Source of the DNA: Acidithiobacillus ferruginosus
Lineage (GTDB): Bacteria > Pseudomonadota > Gammaproteobacteria > Acidithiobacillales > Acidithiobacillaceae
Direction: 5' to 3'
DNA: 7,876 nucleotides
NCBI RefSeq assembly: GCF_018854495.1
Contig: NZ_JABBDR010000103.1
Span: forward strand, 1-7,876
Made by a program: the position numbers and the translations under genes
In this document: one piece after another, positions 1 through 7,204 of the stretch
How the letters are laid out: the number at the start of each line of letters is the position of its first letter
Position numbering within the stretch: position 1 is the stretch's first letter
Notes under the pieces: model-generated
Database searches by the model: none
What the model was told of the DNA's origin: nothing
Seen by the model: only the letters and a program-made list of their open reading frames with translations

Positions 1-466
1 CCCTGGCGGTGATACGCGCCCCGAGCAACAAAACACCCGCCGCGAACAGTGCCCAGAACGTGGCCACCACGATCTGCAATCCGGCGCCGGGGTGCGGCAC
101 TCCCAGCGCCTCCAGAGTGAACCGCGCCGCCGGGATCAGGATCGGCGGGATCGACCAGAAGTAGGCCATGATCACGATCCACGCCTGAAAATTCGAGTAA
201 TCGATGCCCATTATCCGCCGAGACCAGTGATAGGAGGCACCGGCGTTGGGAAAATGCTGATTCAGCGACAGAAATATCCACGAACACAGAAGGAAGGGAA
301 TGGCGATCAGCACGATCGCCAGGGGCACCGCTGCTCCGGCCGCCTGGACCATGGCCGACCCTGCCGCCGCCACGCTGAAGATGGGCCCCACGCTGGAGAT
401 GGACAGGCTGGACAAATCAACGAGCTGAAGTGTCTTGTGCAACGTCTGACGGGCGTCCGCGGGCAT
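1..466 (-). CDS. APC-superfamily amino acid permease, N-terminal part (runs off left edge)
   Basis: The first 155 residues of a membrane transporter are visible; the gene continues beyond base 1. The start is ATG at 466-464, with AGGA of a Shine-Dalgarno site seven bases upstream, 25 bases after the hypB stop. After a short polar N-terminus, residues 18-36 carry the glycine- and serine-rich first-helix signature of the amino acid-polyamine-organocation family (SSVGPIF at 24-30). Hydrophobic segments follow at about 46-66, 93-113 and 129-149. A PNAGASYHW stretch at 73-81, after the second helix, also fits the family. Members are secondary carriers of amino acids or amines in the inner membrane, but the substrate cannot be read from this fragment. 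Its position suggests cotranscription with the hyp genes, though no role in hydrogenase maturation is established. The family call is fairly secure; the substrate is unknown. Confidence 0.85.
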   Translation of the reverse strand, partial: MPADARQTLHKTLQLVDLSSLSISSVGPIFSVAAAGSAMVQAAGAAVPLAIVLIAIPFLLCSWIFLSLNQHFPNAGASYHWSRRIMGIDYSNFQAWIVIMAYFWSIPPILIPAARFTLEALGVPHPGAGLQIVVATFWALFAAGVLLLGARITAR

Positions 467-473
467 GACCGCT

Positions 474-497
474 TCCTGAGCACAGGGTAGCTCAGGA
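474..497 (-). promoter_or_regulatory. Inverted repeat over hypB stop and permease ribosome binding site
   Basis: Read on the minus strand, TCCTGAGC (497-490) and GCTCAGGA (481-474) form a perfect 8-bp stem around an 8-base loop. The 5' arm contains the hypB stop codon (494-492). The 3' arm contains the AGGA of the permease Shine-Dalgarno site. No T run follows, so this is not a typical intrinsic terminator. A plausible role, by inference, is translational coupling: a ribosome finishing hypB would open the stem and expose the permease site. It may also be a chance pairing. Confidence 0.4.
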
Positions 498-1265
498 GCC
501 CGCCAACGCTTTTTCACGATGCGCGCGCAACCAGGCAAACCACGGCTCCAGACCCGCCCCCGTGGCGGCGGAGATCTGCAGCACCTCGGCATGATGCGCG
601 ACTTCGTGCAAATAACCGAGGCAGCGTTCCAGGTCGAAGGAAAGGTAGGGCAGCAGATCGATCTTGTTGATCAGGATCAGGTCCGCGCCGTGAAACATGT
701 GGGGGTACTTTGCCGGCTTGTCTTCACCCTCGGTGACCGCCAGAATGACCACCCGTGCCGCTTCACCGAGATCAAAGAGGGCCGGGCATACCAGGTTTCC
801 CACGTTCTCGATGAAGACGACGGAACCGGCGGCCGGGTCGATCTCCTGCAGTCCCCGCGCCACCATATCCGCCTCCAGATGACAGCCCTGGCCGGTGTTG
901 ATCTGCACCACGTTGCAACCCGCCTGGCGTATGCGTTCCGCATCGTGGGTGGTTTCCTGATCGCCCTCCACTACCGCCAGGGGGAACTCGTCCGCCAGTT
1001 CTGCCAGGGTCTTTTCCAGCAGGGTCGTCTTCCCGGCGCCGGGTGAACTCATGAGATTCAGGGCAAGCACGCCCCGTCCTGCCAGCCAACCGCGATTGCG
1101 CTCCGCGAGGCGGTCATTTTTGTCCAGAATCCGCGCCTCCAAAGACACCAGGTGGGCCTCCCCGTCCGCCGGTACATGGGGGTGGGGGTGGGGATGGGAG
1201 CCCGCAACACCCAGGTGCGTTATCCGCGTTTGTGCTCCATCGGAGCATCCACAGGTTTTACACAT
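492..1265 (-). CDS. hypB: HypB, GTPase for nickel insertion into [NiFe]-hydrogenase
   Basis: HypB is a SIMIBI-class GTPase that works with HypA to deliver nickel to the hydrogenase large subunit in the cytoplasm. The 257-residue protein opens with CxxCGC (C2, C5, C7), the high-affinity nickel site known from E. coli HypB, followed by a short alternating His-Pro run with H24, H26, H28 and H30. The P-loop SPGAGKT is at 74-80, the acidic EGDQ metal/switch segment at 100-103, and the GTP-specificity motif NKID at 200-203. C128-H129 and C160 match the conserved metal site at the GTPase dimer interface. I chose ATG at 1265, not GTG at 1268, because it gives the family N-terminus MCxxCGC and lies six bases from a GGAGGT site. 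It overlaps the hypA stop by one base (TGATG). The protein looks intact. Confidence 0.97.
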   Translation of the reverse strand: MCKTCGCSDGAQTRITHLGVAGSHPHPHPHVPADGEAHLVSLEARILDKNDRLAERNRGWLAGRGVLALNLMSSPGAGKTTLLEKTLAELADEFPLAVVEGDQETTHDAERIRQAGCNVVQINTGQGCHLEADMVARGLQEIDPAAGSVVFIENVGNLVCPALFDLGEAARVVILAVTEGEDKPAKYPHMFHGADLILINKIDLLPYLSFDLERCLGYLHEVAHHAEVLQISAATGAGLEPWFAWLRAHREKALAGS

Positions 1266-1594
1266 CACTGCACCTCCATATCCTTAATGTTGAGTTCCTT
1301 ACCGGCCACACAGATCAGGTCGCCCGCACCACACGGACAATGCCCGAATACCTGCCGGAGAGGGACACGTTTGCCACAGGACCGGCATTCGCCCTCACCG
1401 GGAATCTCCAGTACCTCGAGGTCGGCGCCCTCCAGCGGCGTGCCCTGACTGCACACGTCGAAGCAAAAGCGGATGGAGTCCGGCACCACCCCCGATAACA
1501 ACCCCACTTCCAGCCGCACCCTGGTCACCTTGCGACCACGGGCCTGCTCGCTGCAGATGGAGACAATGTTGCGGGTGATCCCGAGTTCGTGCAT
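1265..1594 (-). CDS. hypA: HypA, zinc-containing nickel metallochaperone
   Basis: HypA binds nickel through its N-terminus and hands it to the hydrogenase large subunit together with HypB. The 109-residue protein starts MHEL, with the essential nickel ligand H2 and E3 present. The zinc domain has CxxC at C70/C73 and a second pair at C86/C88. This second pair is CxC (HCPCG), one residue shorter than the CxxC of E. coli HypA. H85 next to it might also serve as a ligand. Total length and the C-terminal GKELNIKDMEV segment are normal for the family. The reading frame is open for 22 codons upstream of this ATG, but the conserved MHE start and a GAGGA site six bases before it fix the start at 1594. 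The gene lies 13 bases after hypE and overlaps hypB by one base. Confidence 0.96.
   Translation of the reverse strand: MHELGITRNIVSICSEQARGRKVTRVRLEVGLLSGVVPDSIRFCFDVCSQGTPLEGADLEVLEIPGEGECRSCGKRVPLRQVFGHCPCGAGDLICVAGKELNIKDMEVQ
1272..1277 (-). promoter_or_regulatory. Ribosome binding site deciding the hypB start
   Basis: GGAGGT on the minus strand lies inside the last codons of hypA, six bases before ATG at 1265. This spacing favours ATG over the in-frame GTG three bases earlier and so gives the family-typical MCxxCGC N-terminus. Confidence 0.7.
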
Positions 1595-1607
1595 CGCCGT
1601 TCCTCGT

Positions 1608-2666
1608 CTAACAGATTCGCGGCAACTGTTCGCCCACCAGCATATCGACGATGCGTTCACCGCCGAAATGACTGCTCAGCACGACCCTTCCGGGAGGCCC
1701 CGCGAGCACCTCGCCGATAATCCCGGCATAGGTGCCCTCCGGGCAGGAGCGCAGCGCCTCTAGGGCAGCCCCGGCCTCCTCCTTTGGCACCACCGCAAGA
1801 AGTTTGCCTTCATTGGCCAGATAGAGGGGATCCAGGCCGAGCACTTCGCAAATGCCTCTGACCACGGGACGGACGGGAATGCTATCCTCCACGATGCGCA
1901 TACCCACGCCAGCCCCCCCGGCAAATTCGTTGAGCACCGTGGCCAGCCCGCCGCGGGTCACGTCGCGGATGCATCGGGTGCCCGGCGCCGCCGCCAGCAG
2001 TGCGGCGATAATCCCGTGCAGGGGCTGGCAATCGCTCTCCACATCGGCGTCCAGGGCCAGATCGCCGCGTGCCTTCAAAATGGCGGCGCCATGATCCCCC
2101 AGGTGACCATTCAACAGCAGTTGGTCACCCGGTCGGATCCGGGCGATCTCCAGATGGACGCCCTTCGGGATGATTCCGATGCCGGCGGTGTTGATGAACA
2201 GCTTGTCCGCGCTGCCCCGGGGCACCACTTTGGTATCCCCGGTGACGATCCCGACCCCCGCCGCCTGTGCCGCCCGCGCCATGCTGCACATCATCTTCTC
2301 CAGAATGGTGAAGGGCAGCCCCTCTTCCAGGATCAGGGAGCAACTCAGCACGATGGGCCGTGCGCCGCCCACCGCCAGATCGTTTACGGTACCGTTGATG
2401 GCCAGCGTGCCGATGTCGCCGCCCGGAAAGCTGAGGGGATCGACGACGTAGGAATCCGTGGTAAAGGCGATCCGGCCACCGTCCCCAAGGATTTCCGGCA
2501 CATCGATGCGGGCCTGATCCTCCAGCGGCGTGGCACTGGAGGCGCCCAGGGCGGGCAGAATCAATCCTTCGATCAGATCCCGCATGGCCTTGCCACCACT
2601 GCCATGGGAAAGATTGACCACCTCACCATGGGGTCTTTTGACGCGCGGTTGCGGATTTGCAGCCAT
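1608..2666 (-). CDS. hypE: HypE, carbamoyl dehydratase that makes the cyanide ligands
   Basis: HypE accepts a carbamoyl group from HypF on its C-terminal cysteine, dehydrates it with ATP to a thiocyanate, and donates cyanide to the iron on HypC-HypD. The 352-residue protein belongs to the PurM/AIRS ATP-binding fold. HGSGGKAM is at 21-28, the N-terminal AIRS domain spans about 51-165 (TDSYVVDPLSFPGG from 70, VTGDTK at 141-146), and the C-terminal domain about 178-330 contains RDVTRGGLATVLNE from 234. It ends in PRIC, so the catalytic cysteine C352 is present as the last residue, as required. I chose ATG at 2666 because it shares one base with the hypD stop and has AGGAGGTG five bases upstream. 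The frame stays open far upstream within hypD, but that part is a shadow. A 13-base gap separates it from hypA. Confidence 0.97.
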   Translation of the reverse strand: MAANPQPRVKRPHGEVVNLSHGSGGKAMRDLIEGLILPALGASSATPLEDQARIDVPEILGDGGRIAFTTDSYVVDPLSFPGGDIGTLAINGTVNDLAVGGARPIVLSCSLILEEGLPFTILEKMMCSMARAAQAAGVGIVTGDTKVVPRGSADKLFINTAGIGIIPKGVHLEIARIRPGDQLLLNGHLGDHGAAILKARGDLALDADVESDCQPLHGIIAALLAAAPGTRCIRDVTRGGLATVLNEFAGGAGVGMRIVEDSIPVRPVVRGICEVLGLDPLYLANEGKLLAVVPKEEAGAALEALRSCPEGTYAGIIGEVLAGPPGRVVLSSHFGGERIVDMLVGEQLPRIC

Positions 2667-3811
2667 CAGGACACCTCCTCTACCGTAGCGGGAACCTCTC
2701 CCGACATCTTTCCATAGTTGAAGTAGGCGGCACATGCCCCTTCCGACGAAACCATCAAGGAGCCCAGCGGCGTTTCCGGGGTGCATGCCCCGCCAAAGAC
2801 CTTGCATTCCCAGGGTTTTATGACTCCTTTGAGCACCTCTCCACACTGACACGCCTTGGGGTCGGCAATGGACAGATTGGGTACGCTGAAGCGGCGCTCG
2901 GCATCGAAGGCTGCAAAGCGATTGCGGATACTGACCCCGGAGTGGTCGATGGAGCCGAGCCCCCGCCACTCGAAGTACTCGCGAATCTCGAACACTTGCT
3001 GGATGGCGTCGAGTGCCTGGGTGTTGCCGGCTTCGGGAACGATCCGCGCGTACTGGTTTTCCACCGCACAGCGCCGCTCGGCCAGTTGTTTCAGCAGCAT
3101 CCACAGGGACTGCAGGATGTCCAAAGGCTCGAATCCCGCGATCACCACGGGTTTGTGGTAATGCCCGGCGATAAAGTGATAGGGATGGGTACCGATCACC
3201 ATGCTGACATGGCCGGGGCCCAGGAAACCGTCCAGCTCCATATCGGAGGAGTCGAGAATGGCCTTGATGGTGGGCAGCGTCGTGATGTGATTGCAGAATA
3301 CGGAAAAATTGGCCACCCGCTGGCGTTCTGCGGCGAGAATGGTCAGCGCCGTCGCCGGCATGGTCGTTTCAAAACCGAGACCGAAAAACACCACTTCCCG
3401 GTCCGGGTTATCTCTGGCGATGGCCAGCGCATCCAGCGGTGAATAGACCATCCGCACATCAGCGCCCGTGGCCTTGGCCTGCAGCAGGCTCTTGCGCGAG
3501 CCGGGAACCCGCATGGCGTCGCCAAAGGTGGTGAATATCACCTCCGGACACTCGGCAATGGCCACGCAATCATCCACCCGGCCCATGGGCAGCACGCAGA
3601 CCGGGCAACCCGGCCCATGCACCAGTTCCACCGAGGGCGGCAACATCTGCTCGATACCGTATTTGAAAATGGTATGGGTGTGACCACCGCAAAACTCCAT
3701 GAGTTGTAACGGCCGGTTCGCGGCGGCCGGGATCAGCGCCGCCAGCCTTTGAATATCCTTGACCAGATAGCGGGCCTTTTCGGGATCCCGGAACTCATCC
3801 ACGTAACGCAT
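2666..3811 (-). CDS. hypD: HypD, [4Fe-4S] scaffold for Fe(CN)2CO assembly
   Basis: HypD, in complex with HypC, is the scaffold on which the Fe(CN)2CO group is built; it also supplies redox chemistry through its iron-sulfur cluster. The protein has 381 residues, close to the roughly 373 of E. coli HypD. It begins MRYVDEFRDP, the family N-terminus. CGGHTH (C41, H44) and GPGCPVC (C69, C72) carry the conserved active-site cysteines, in the same numbering as the E. coli protein. GLGFETTMPAT (144-154) and GPGHVSMVIG (198-207) are further family blocks. The C-terminal cluster domain has C321, C323, C336, C343 and C360. The start overlaps the end of the SIS gene by 17 bases, and its GGAGGT site lies inside that gene, so translation of the two should be coupled. 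All key residues are intact. Confidence 0.97.
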   Translation of the reverse strand: MRYVDEFRDPEKARYLVKDIQRLAALIPAAANRPLQLMEFCGGHTHTIFKYGIEQMLPPSVELVHGPGCPVCVLPMGRVDDCVAIAECPEVIFTTFGDAMRVPGSRKSLLQAKATGADVRMVYSPLDALAIARDNPDREVVFFGLGFETTMPATALTILAAERQRVANFSVFCNHITTLPTIKAILDSSDMELDGFLGPGHVSMVIGTHPYHFIAGHYHKPVVIAGFEPLDILQSLWMLLKQLAERRCAVENQYARIVPEAGNTQALDAIQQVFEIREYFEWRGLGSIDHSGVSIRNRFAAFDAERRFSVPNLSIADPKACQCGEVLKGVIKPWECKVFGGACTPETPLGSLMVSSEGACAAYFNYGKMSGEVPATVEEVS

Positions 3812-4490
3812 CTTCGGTTACCTCCGCCCGCAAGTCTCCGCGCCGGTCTGCCAGGATGGTATGCACCAGGTCCCAGAGTATGTGAAAGGTCGTGACGTGG
3901 CATTCCTGGATACGGTGAATGCTGTCCGTCGCCACCACCAAAAGGTGGTCCACCAGGCCGCTCGCCTGCATCTCACCCCCCTGCATGCCGGCAAGGCCGA
4001 AGGTCATCATGCCGGTTTCCCGGGCCTTGCGGTAGGCGGCCATGAGATTGGCGGAGTTGCCACTGGTCGAAAAGCCGAACAGTGCATCCCCCGGTCTTGC
4101 CAGGGCCGTCAGTTGCCGTAAAAACACATGCTGAAAACCCACGTCATTACCGACGGCGGTCAGCATGGCCCGGTCACTCACCAGACTGTGCGCCGCCAGG
4201 GCCGGACGGCCTGTGGTAACGGGGTGCATGAACTCCACCGCCAAATGGTCCGCATCACAGGAGGAGCCACCGTTACCCATGGTGTAGAGCATGCCGCCTC
4301 TCTGGTAAACCGCCGCCAGGGCCGCCGCCATGGAAACCAGCGCCTCCTCGTGCGCCGCAAAAAACTGCGCCTTGACGTTCCGGCTTTCGGCGGATTTCTG
4401 CCGCACGGACTCCAGCAGCGCCGTTCTTTCCCGCTGCGGATTTTTGGCCTGACCGTGCAGAAAAGGATAGAGCTCCTGCAGAGGATCCAT
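3795..4490 (-). CDS. GmhA-like SIS-domain phosphosugar isomerase inside the hyp operon
   Basis: This 231-residue protein has a single SIS domain of the sedoheptulose-7-phosphate isomerase (GmhA) type. In the LPS pathway GmhA interconverts sedoheptulose 7-phosphate and D-glycero-D-manno-heptose 7-phosphate. MGNGGSSCDADH starts at 71, the phosphate-binding STSGNS is at 141-146, and RIQECHVTTFH is at 193-203. H82, E86, Q195 and H203 have the spacing of the zinc and catalytic residues of E. coli GmhA (H61, E65, Q172, H180), so an active metal-dependent isomerase is likely. It is about 40 residues longer than E. coli GmhA, mainly from an N-terminal extension of about 30 and a C-terminal tail of about 20. 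ATG at 4490 has GGGAGGTG five bases upstream; hypC ends 18 bases before and hypD overlaps by 17. No heptose or LPS gene is nearby, so a hydrogenase-linked paralogue is possible. The true substrate is unknown. Confidence 0.88.
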   Translation of the reverse strand: MDPLQELYPFLHGQAKNPQRERTALLESVRQKSAESRNVKAQFFAAHEEALVSMAAALAAVYQRGGMLYTMGNGGSSCDADHLAVEFMHPVTTGRPALAAHSLVSDRAMLTAVGNDVGFQHVFLRQLTALARPGDALFGFSTSGNSANLMAAYRKARETGMMTFGLAGMQGGEMQASGLVDHLLVVATDSIHRIQECHVTTFHILWDLVHTILADRRGDLRAEVTEDALRG

Positions 4491-4508
4491 AGTTGCACCT
4501 CCCGGCGA

Positions 4509-4802
4509 TTACGCCATGGGACCCGTTCGCCCGGACTCCCGCATACGATCCATTTCCAGCTGGGCTTCGCCCAGTTGCGTCAGCACATCCAGCGTCAGGG
4601 CTGCCTCCTCCGCGCTGATGCGACTCATGGCAAAACCCACATGCACCAGCACCCAGTCACCGACACAGGACTCCGCGGGGTGCTCCGCATCGGCAATGCA
4701 GGCGATATTGACCTCCCGCCGTACCCCGTTGATTGCCACCTCCGCCCGTCGTTCACGCGCACTGATGATTCTCGTGATCTGACCCGGAATACCTAGACAC
4801 AT
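4509..4802 (-). CDS. hypC: HypC, chaperone for the Fe(CN)2CO cofactor
   Basis: HypC is the small chaperone that binds HypD and carries the iron cofactor to the immature hydrogenase large subunit. The 97-residue protein starts MCLGIPGQ, with the essential C2 exposed after removal of the first methionine. The conserved GDWVLVHVGFAMSRI block starts at 48 and includes H54, the second functionally important residue of the family. A helical C-terminal tail follows. The start at 4802 is fixed by the MCLGIPG signature. AGGAGGG lies eight bases upstream, and a nearer out-of-frame ATG at 4809 is only one base from that site. The gene overlaps the end of hypF by 10 bases and is followed after 18 bases by the SIS gene, which separates it from its partner hypD. 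Confidence 0.97.
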   Translation of the reverse strand: MCLGIPGQITRIISARERRAEVAINGVRREVNIACIADAEHPAESCVGDWVLVHVGFAMSRISAEEAALTLDVLTQLGEAQLEMDRMRESGRTGPMA

Positions 4803-7204
4803 GGCTCATGCCCTCCTGCAATATGATGTTGGCCAGCGACGATTTGAGCGGCCGCCACCACAGCCTGCCCAAAAGCCAGGCCGCCGTCGTTGGCGGGGAT
4901 CAGATGCGGAACCAGAACCTCCAGCCCCTGGGATTCCAGAGCCTCCCGGGTCGCCCGCAGCAGGGTCAGATTCTGAAAAACACCCCCGGACAAAGCGACG
5001 GTGGAGGTCCAGGGTGTGGCACCCAGCGCCCCCCTGAGCAATTGCGCCAGGCCGACGGCGAAGCCTTTGTGGAAGCGCGCGGCAATCGTCGCCACCGGAA
5101 CCCCACCCTGGAGATCGCCCAGCAGCGGCTGCCACAGGGTTCGCGGATCCATCTGAATGAAGTTCTTTTCGCTTTCGACGATGCCGAAAGGATAACCCGG
5201 CTCTGAGGCATCCCCCATGATGGACAGATCGACACAGGCCTCCAGCAGCATGGCCGCCTGCCCTTCATGACTCACCCGGTCCATGCACAGGCCACAGACC
5301 GCGCTGACGGCGTCGAACAGCCGCCCGGCAGAACTGCAGAGCGGCGAGCCGACGTTCCTGTCCCGCATGTGCAACAACTGCGCCACCGGCTTTTCGGCAA
5401 GGTATTCCACGATGGCCAGATCGGCGAACCGTTGGCGTGCTACGGACCAGCCGAAGGCGTCCGCAAGCTGCACAAAGGCGTTACGCCACGGTTCACGCAT
5501 CGCGCGACTACCCCCCGGCAGGGCGGAAGGGCGCAACCCACCCAGGTGGCGGATTTCGCGGTAACTCACCTGCAAGCACTCGCAACCCCACAAAGCGCCC
5601 CCATCGCCCAGACCCATACCGTCCAGAGCCAGGGCGATGACCGGCGGATGCTCCAGCGGCAGGCCGTGTTCCGCCATGACCGCGGCAATATGGGCGTGAT
5701 GGTGTTGCACGGAAATCAGGGGGAGATCGCCCTCCTCCGCCATCTCCACCCCCCACTTGCGCGACAGATATTCGGGATGGCGGTCCACCACGACGGCCTT
5801 GGGCACATGTTGGAAGAGCCGGGCGTAGAGGGCGAGGTTCCGGACAGTGTCGTCCCAGACCGCTGCCTGTTCGAGATCGCCCATGTGCTGGGAAAGGATG
5901 GCTTGTCCGTCCTTGATCAGACAGAACGTGTTCTTGAGCTCCCCGCCCAGCGCCAGCAGGTCTGGCGACGCCCCGAAACCCGCGGGCAGCGGCAACGACT
6001 CCGGCGCGTAGCCACGCCCCCGGCGCAGGATCATGGTATCGTCTCCCGCCATCTGCACCACAGAATCATCGACACGGTTGATGATCGCCCGGTCATGGGT
6101 CAGCATCCAGTCGGTCACTCCCCGCAGCGTCCGGACGGCGGCCGCGTCGTCAATGACCTGTGGAGCATCCGAAAGATTGCCGCTCGTCAGGACGATCGGT
6201 CGGTCTATCCGGCGCATCAGGAGATGGTGCAGGGGGGTATAAGGCAGCATAAATCCGAGCCGCCGCATCCCCGGCGCAATGCCGGGCGCCAGGGAGTCGT
6301 TGTCCAGACGGTTCAGCAGCACGATGGGCGCCCGATGAGACTGCAGCAACTTCTCCTCTGCGCGGCTCACGTGCGCATGGCGACGCACGACCTCCAGATC
6401 CCTGGCCATCAATGCCAGGGGCTTATGGGGACGGTGTTTGCGCAGGCGCAAGGCGGACACCGCACGGTCATTCGTGGCATCGCAGGCGAGATGAAAACCG
6501 CCAAGCCCTTTGATGAGCACGATTTCCCCGCGCTTGAGGAGGTTGGTCGCCGCGTCCACCGCGTCCAGTTGGGTATACCGGTCGGCACTGACCGCGTGGC
6601 CATCGAGCCGGACGAGCCGAGCCTTCGGGCCGCAGGCATGGCAGGCCACCGGTTGCGCGTGGAAGCGCCGGTCTTGCGGATTTTCGTATTCCGCACGGCA
6701 ATCCTTGCAGAGCGGAAAGACGCCCATGGAGGTATGGGCGCGGTCATAGGGGATGTCTTCGAGGATCGAAAAACGCGGACCACAGTGTGTGCAATTGGTG
6801 AAAGGGTAACGATAACGCCGATGGAAGGGGTCGAAAATCTCCTCCAGGCAGGCGGGACAGGTAGCGGCGTCAGGCACCGCTCCCGTATGTACGTGCCCGG
6901 AGCGGCTGGTGCTGATCCCGAAAGGTCCCTCAGGAGGGTCTTCGCGCAAATATCCGCGGACCACCTCGTCAATGCGCGCGAGGGGGGGGCGTTCGTCGCG
7001 CAGGCGGGTCAGAAATCGATCCCGCTCTGTTGCAGGCCCCCAGATCCGGATCAGCACCCCTTCCCCATCGTTGCACACATCGCCCGACAACCCGCAGTCG
7101 CGGGCAATGCGCCAAACCGCGGGACGGAATCCAACACCCTGAACCAGTCCGCGCACCCGGACTTCCTCGCCCAGGGTTGCGACCCGGTCCGCGGGGGAAT
7201 TCAT
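4793..7204 (-). CDS. hypF: HypF, carbamoyltransferase for cyanide-ligand synthesis
   Basis: HypF uses carbamoyl phosphate and ATP to make carbamoyl-adenylate and transfers the carbamoyl group to the C-terminal cysteine of HypE. The 803-residue protein has the full domain order. An acylphosphatase domain at about 14-100 has GLVQGVGFRP from 19, with catalytic R27 and N45. Two C4 zinc fingers use C116, C119, C138, C141 and C166, C169, C188, C191. A YrdC-like domain at about 211-395 has KHRPHKP from 256 and TSGN at 340-343. A Kae1-like domain spans about 420-790, with HHHAH at 501-505, D528-G529, SSAGRLFDA from 624, LSGGVFQN from 738 and NDGGLAFG from 772. ATG at 7204 overlaps the upstream stop (ATGA) behind a weak AGG site, which points to translational coupling. 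An in-frame TTG at 7219 would add five residues and is less likely. The protein appears intact. Confidence 0.97.
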   Translation of the reverse strand: MNSPADRVATLGEEVRVRGLVQGVGFRPAVWRIARDCGLSGDVCNDGEGVLIRIWGPATERDRFLTRLRDERPPLARIDEVVRGYLREDPPEGPFGISTSRSGHVHTGAVPDAATCPACLEEIFDPFHRRYRYPFTNCTHCGPRFSILEDIPYDRAHTSMGVFPLCKDCRAEYENPQDRRFHAQPVACHACGPKARLVRLDGHAVSADRYTQLDAVDAATNLLKRGEIVLIKGLGGFHLACDATNDRAVSALRLRKHRPHKPLALMARDLEVVRRHAHVSRAEEKLLQSHRAPIVLLNRLDNDSLAPGIAPGMRRLGFMLPYTPLHHLLMRRIDRPIVLTSGNLSDAPQVIDDAAAVRTLRGVTDWMLTHDRAIINRVDDSVVQMAGDDTMILRRGRGYAPESLPLPAGFGASPDLLALGGELKNTFCLIKDGQAILSQHMGDLEQAAVWDDTVRNLALYARLFQHVPKAVVVDRHPEYLSRKWGVEMAEEGDLPLISVQHHHAHIAAVMAEHGLPLEHPPVIALALDGMGLGDGGALWGCECLQVSYREIRHLGGLRPSALPGGSRAMREPWRNAFVQLADAFGWSVARQRFADLAIVEYLAEKPVAQLLHMRDRNVGSPLCSSAGRLFDAVSAVCGLCMDRVSHEGQAAMLLEACVDLSIMGDASEPGYPFGIVESEKNFIQMDPRTLWQPLLGDLQGGVPVATIAARFHKGFAVGLAQLLRGALGATPWTSTVALSGGVFQNLTLLRATREALESQGLEVLVPHLIPANDGGLAFGQAVVAAAQIVAGQHHIAGGHEPCV

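Noticed and set aside
92..490. Plus-strand 132-codon frame opposite the permease start
   Set aside because: The minus strand reads as a clear membrane protein with a ribosome binding site. The plus-strand product is a low-complexity polar sequence with no family resemblance.
2667..3104. The hypE reading frame stays open 146 codons upstream of the chosen start
   Set aside because: This part overlaps hypD in another frame, resembles no HypE N-terminus, and the ATG at 2666 has an ideal ribosome binding site.
3803..3821. Short inverted repeat GTAAC/GTTAC around the hypD start
   Set aside because: The stem is only 5 bp with a 9-base loop, so it is too weak and too likely by chance to call a regulatory element.
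4491..4508. Possible terminator or promoter in the 18-base gap between hypC and the SIS gene
   Set aside because: It contains only the GGGAGGTG ribosome binding site, with no hairpin or T run, and is too short for a promoter.
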